DNA of 6,276 nucleotides, taken from the NCBI GenBank assembly GCA_001587635.1, contig LNJE01000029.1:1-6276 (forward strand). Reading direction: 5' to 3'. The notes under the pieces are model-generated. The model searched no databases. It saw nothing but the letters and a program-made list of their open reading frames with translations, and was not told the origin of the DNA. The translations under genes were made by a program, and so were the position numbers. Below are positions 5,256 to 6,276 of this stretch, piece by piece. Each line of letters opens with the position of its first letter. The first letter of the stretch is position 1. This stretch comes from Methanofastidiosum methylothiophilum (GTDB lineage: Archaea > Methanobacteriota_B > Thermococci > Methanofastidiosales > Methanofastidiosaceae).

Positions 5256-6218
5256 ATGGAAGAACAAATAAATAAAAACAAAAATGAAAAGATTGAGATA
5301 GATAATCAAAAATCATCAGAGGACTTGGTAAACAGACAACCAGTAAAAAAGTCAAAGGATAGTTTAGCGACCTTTATCATATTAGGAGTAGGATTATTAA
5401 TTATTTTAACTATTTTAGTATTGATAGGGTCAAAACTTCAAAATAGTAAAAATTCTTTAACTGAGAAAGATATTCAAAACCAAGATAAAACTGTAATCAA
5501 AATCGAGGAAACAGAATCTCCGACATCAAAACCCTTAACAAAAGAAGAAATTATTAAACAAGCTTTTTATTATCCTAATACTATAAGCGAACAGGCCGAT
5601 GATGATTTTGATTTAGTTCTCTATACAAATGACTCAGTGACTACTGCTTATAAATATTATGAAGAGTTAGTTGACCTTAATAACTGGGAATTAGGTCCTA
5701 GCGGTATGGCCACTGATAAATCGGGAGGATTTTTATACATCGCACAAGCCGATTTTAGAGCCGATCTCAATGTTACTAATGAGGTCAATAATAAATATGG
5801 CTCAACAAAAATTGAGATTCGAATTGATCCCAAAGAAGAGATTGCGATCACCTCAACTTTTAACCGTCCTTCTGTTGAGCCTACTCCGCCAATGGATACA
5901 GAATTATCTCAAGCCCCAGATGAAGAAGGATTTATTTTACCTTTTTCCAATTCCAGATCTATTACCAGAGAAGATTTAACCGGATTAACCGAATGGCAAT
6001 TGAAGATAGCAAGAAATGAAATTTACGCTCGCCATGGAAGGGAATTTGTTCACCAAGACCTATCTTGTTATTTTGATAAATTGCCCTGGTATAAAATTGA
6101 TCCTGAATATAGTGAAAACAAATTATCGCCTCTGGAAATCTCTAATGCGACATTTATATTAAATTATGAAAAGGAAATAAATAGCTCCCTTATCGATAAA
6201 GACACGGGGTGTAAATAA
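5256..6218 (+). CDS. Membrane-anchored protein with C-terminal YARHG domain
   Basis: This 320-residue protein runs from ATG 5256 to TAA 6216-6218. Residues 1-36 are charged and cytoplasmic. Residues 38-58 (ATFIILGVGLLIILTILVLI) form a single membrane helix. Residues 62-95 are a linker. Residues 97-192 look like a small alpha/beta domain (FYYPNTIS, then DLVLYTNDSVTTAYKYYEEL and NNWELG), resembling 'YP..., T.D....YY...L...W' domains of anchored bacterial proteins. A Pro-rich linker follows. Residues 235-306 are a YARHG domain (Pfam PF13308): EDLTGLTEWQLKIARNEIYA runs into RHG, with YARHG at 257-261, then CYFDKLPWYKID and the closing LSPLEISNATFILNYEK. YARHG domains are extracellular modules of unclear function, often on anchored or lipidated proteins. 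Cys271 and Cys319 are the only Cys and could pair. It is the last gene of the cluster. The domain call is firm; the role is unknown. Confidence 0.85.
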   Translation: MEEQINKNKNEKIEIDNQKSSEDLVNRQPVKKSKDSLATFIILGVGLLIILTILVLIGSKLQNSKNSLTEKDIQNQDKTVIKIEETESPTSKPLTKEEIIKQAFYYPNTISEQADDDFDLVLYTNDSVTTAYKYYEELVDLNNWELGPSGMATDKSGGFLYIAQADFRADLNVTNEVNNKYGSTKIEIRIDPKEEIAITSTFNRPSVEPTPPMDTELSQAPDEEGFILPFSNSRSITREDLTGLTEWQLKIARNEIYARHGREFVHQDLSCYFDKLPWYKIDPEYSENKLSPLEISNATFILNYEKEINSSLIDKDTGCK

Positions 6219-6248
6219 TTCGGTAAATAAAAAAATAAATCTGCCGTC

Positions 6249-6256
6249 AAAGGAGG
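6249..6256 (+). promoter_or_regulatory. Strong Shine-Dalgarno-like sequence without a visible start codon
   Basis: AAAGGAGG matches the 16S anti-Shine-Dalgarno over eight bases. None of the 20 bases after it, to the window end, forms ATG, GTG or TTG, so a start beyond the window would be too far for normal spacing. Apart from this, the 58 bases after the last gene show no hairpin terminator or gene. Confidence 0.35.
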
Positions 6257-6276
6257 AAAATTAGTTTTATTATTAA

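Noticed and set aside
5657..5979. A 64-codon minus-strand frame and a 69-codon plus-strand frame inside the YARHG gene
   Set aside because: Both overlap a firm coding sequence in other frames and have no domain or independent start signal.
1..6276. CRISPR array, transposase, integrase or phage structural operon
   Set aside because: No regularly spaced repeats and no recombinase motifs are seen. The 'baseplate J-like' label of the first gene is not backed by any phage-tail neighbour.

Overview
The window looks like a piece of a low-GC bacterial genome, most likely a member of the Patescibacteria (Candidate Phyla Radiation, CPR). This assignment is an inference. It rests on a large membrane-anchored protein of the type usually labelled 'baseplate J-like' in CPR genomes, a very small XRE repressor of a pattern common there, a YARHG-domain envelope protein, and many small proteins with no recognisable family. 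No rRNA or other phylogenetic marker is present. All intact genes are compatible with the standard bacterial code: TAA, TAG and TGA each appear to end an open frame.

Layout. Bases 1-1688 hold the 3' part of a large single-pass membrane protein gene whose 5' end lies outside the window. It is followed by two tRNA genes with no base between them, tRNA-Arg(UCU) and tRNA-Ser(GGA), at 1732-1895. From 1981 to 2589, on the minus strand, lies a gene of unknown function split by an in-frame TAG. Facing away from it, on the plus strand, is a small XRE-type regulator (to 3017) that has no ATG, GTG or TTG start. It is followed after 4 bases by a 366-codon gene of unknown function (3022-4122). Divergent promoter-like sequences lie between the split gene and the regulator. 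A 14-base direct repeat flanks the split gene, one copy 6 bases past tRNA-Ser and the other in the divergent promoter region, so 1896-2660 may be an inserted block.

Bases 4216-6218 hold three plus-strand genes in a row, with gaps of 39 and 23 bases. They are a small anchored extracytoplasmic protein, a protein with about five membrane helices, and an anchored protein ending in a YARHG domain. A good promoter and a 13-base dyad sit ahead of the first. All three products appear to act at or outside the cytoplasmic membrane, so they may form one envelope module; its function is unknown. The last 58 bases hold no gene, only a strong Shine-Dalgarno-like AAAGGAGG.

The sequence contains 47 single or paired N bases, all between 3459 and 4446. 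Within genes they fall mostly at third codon positions, which suggests collapsed strain variation in real coding sequence rather than random read failure.
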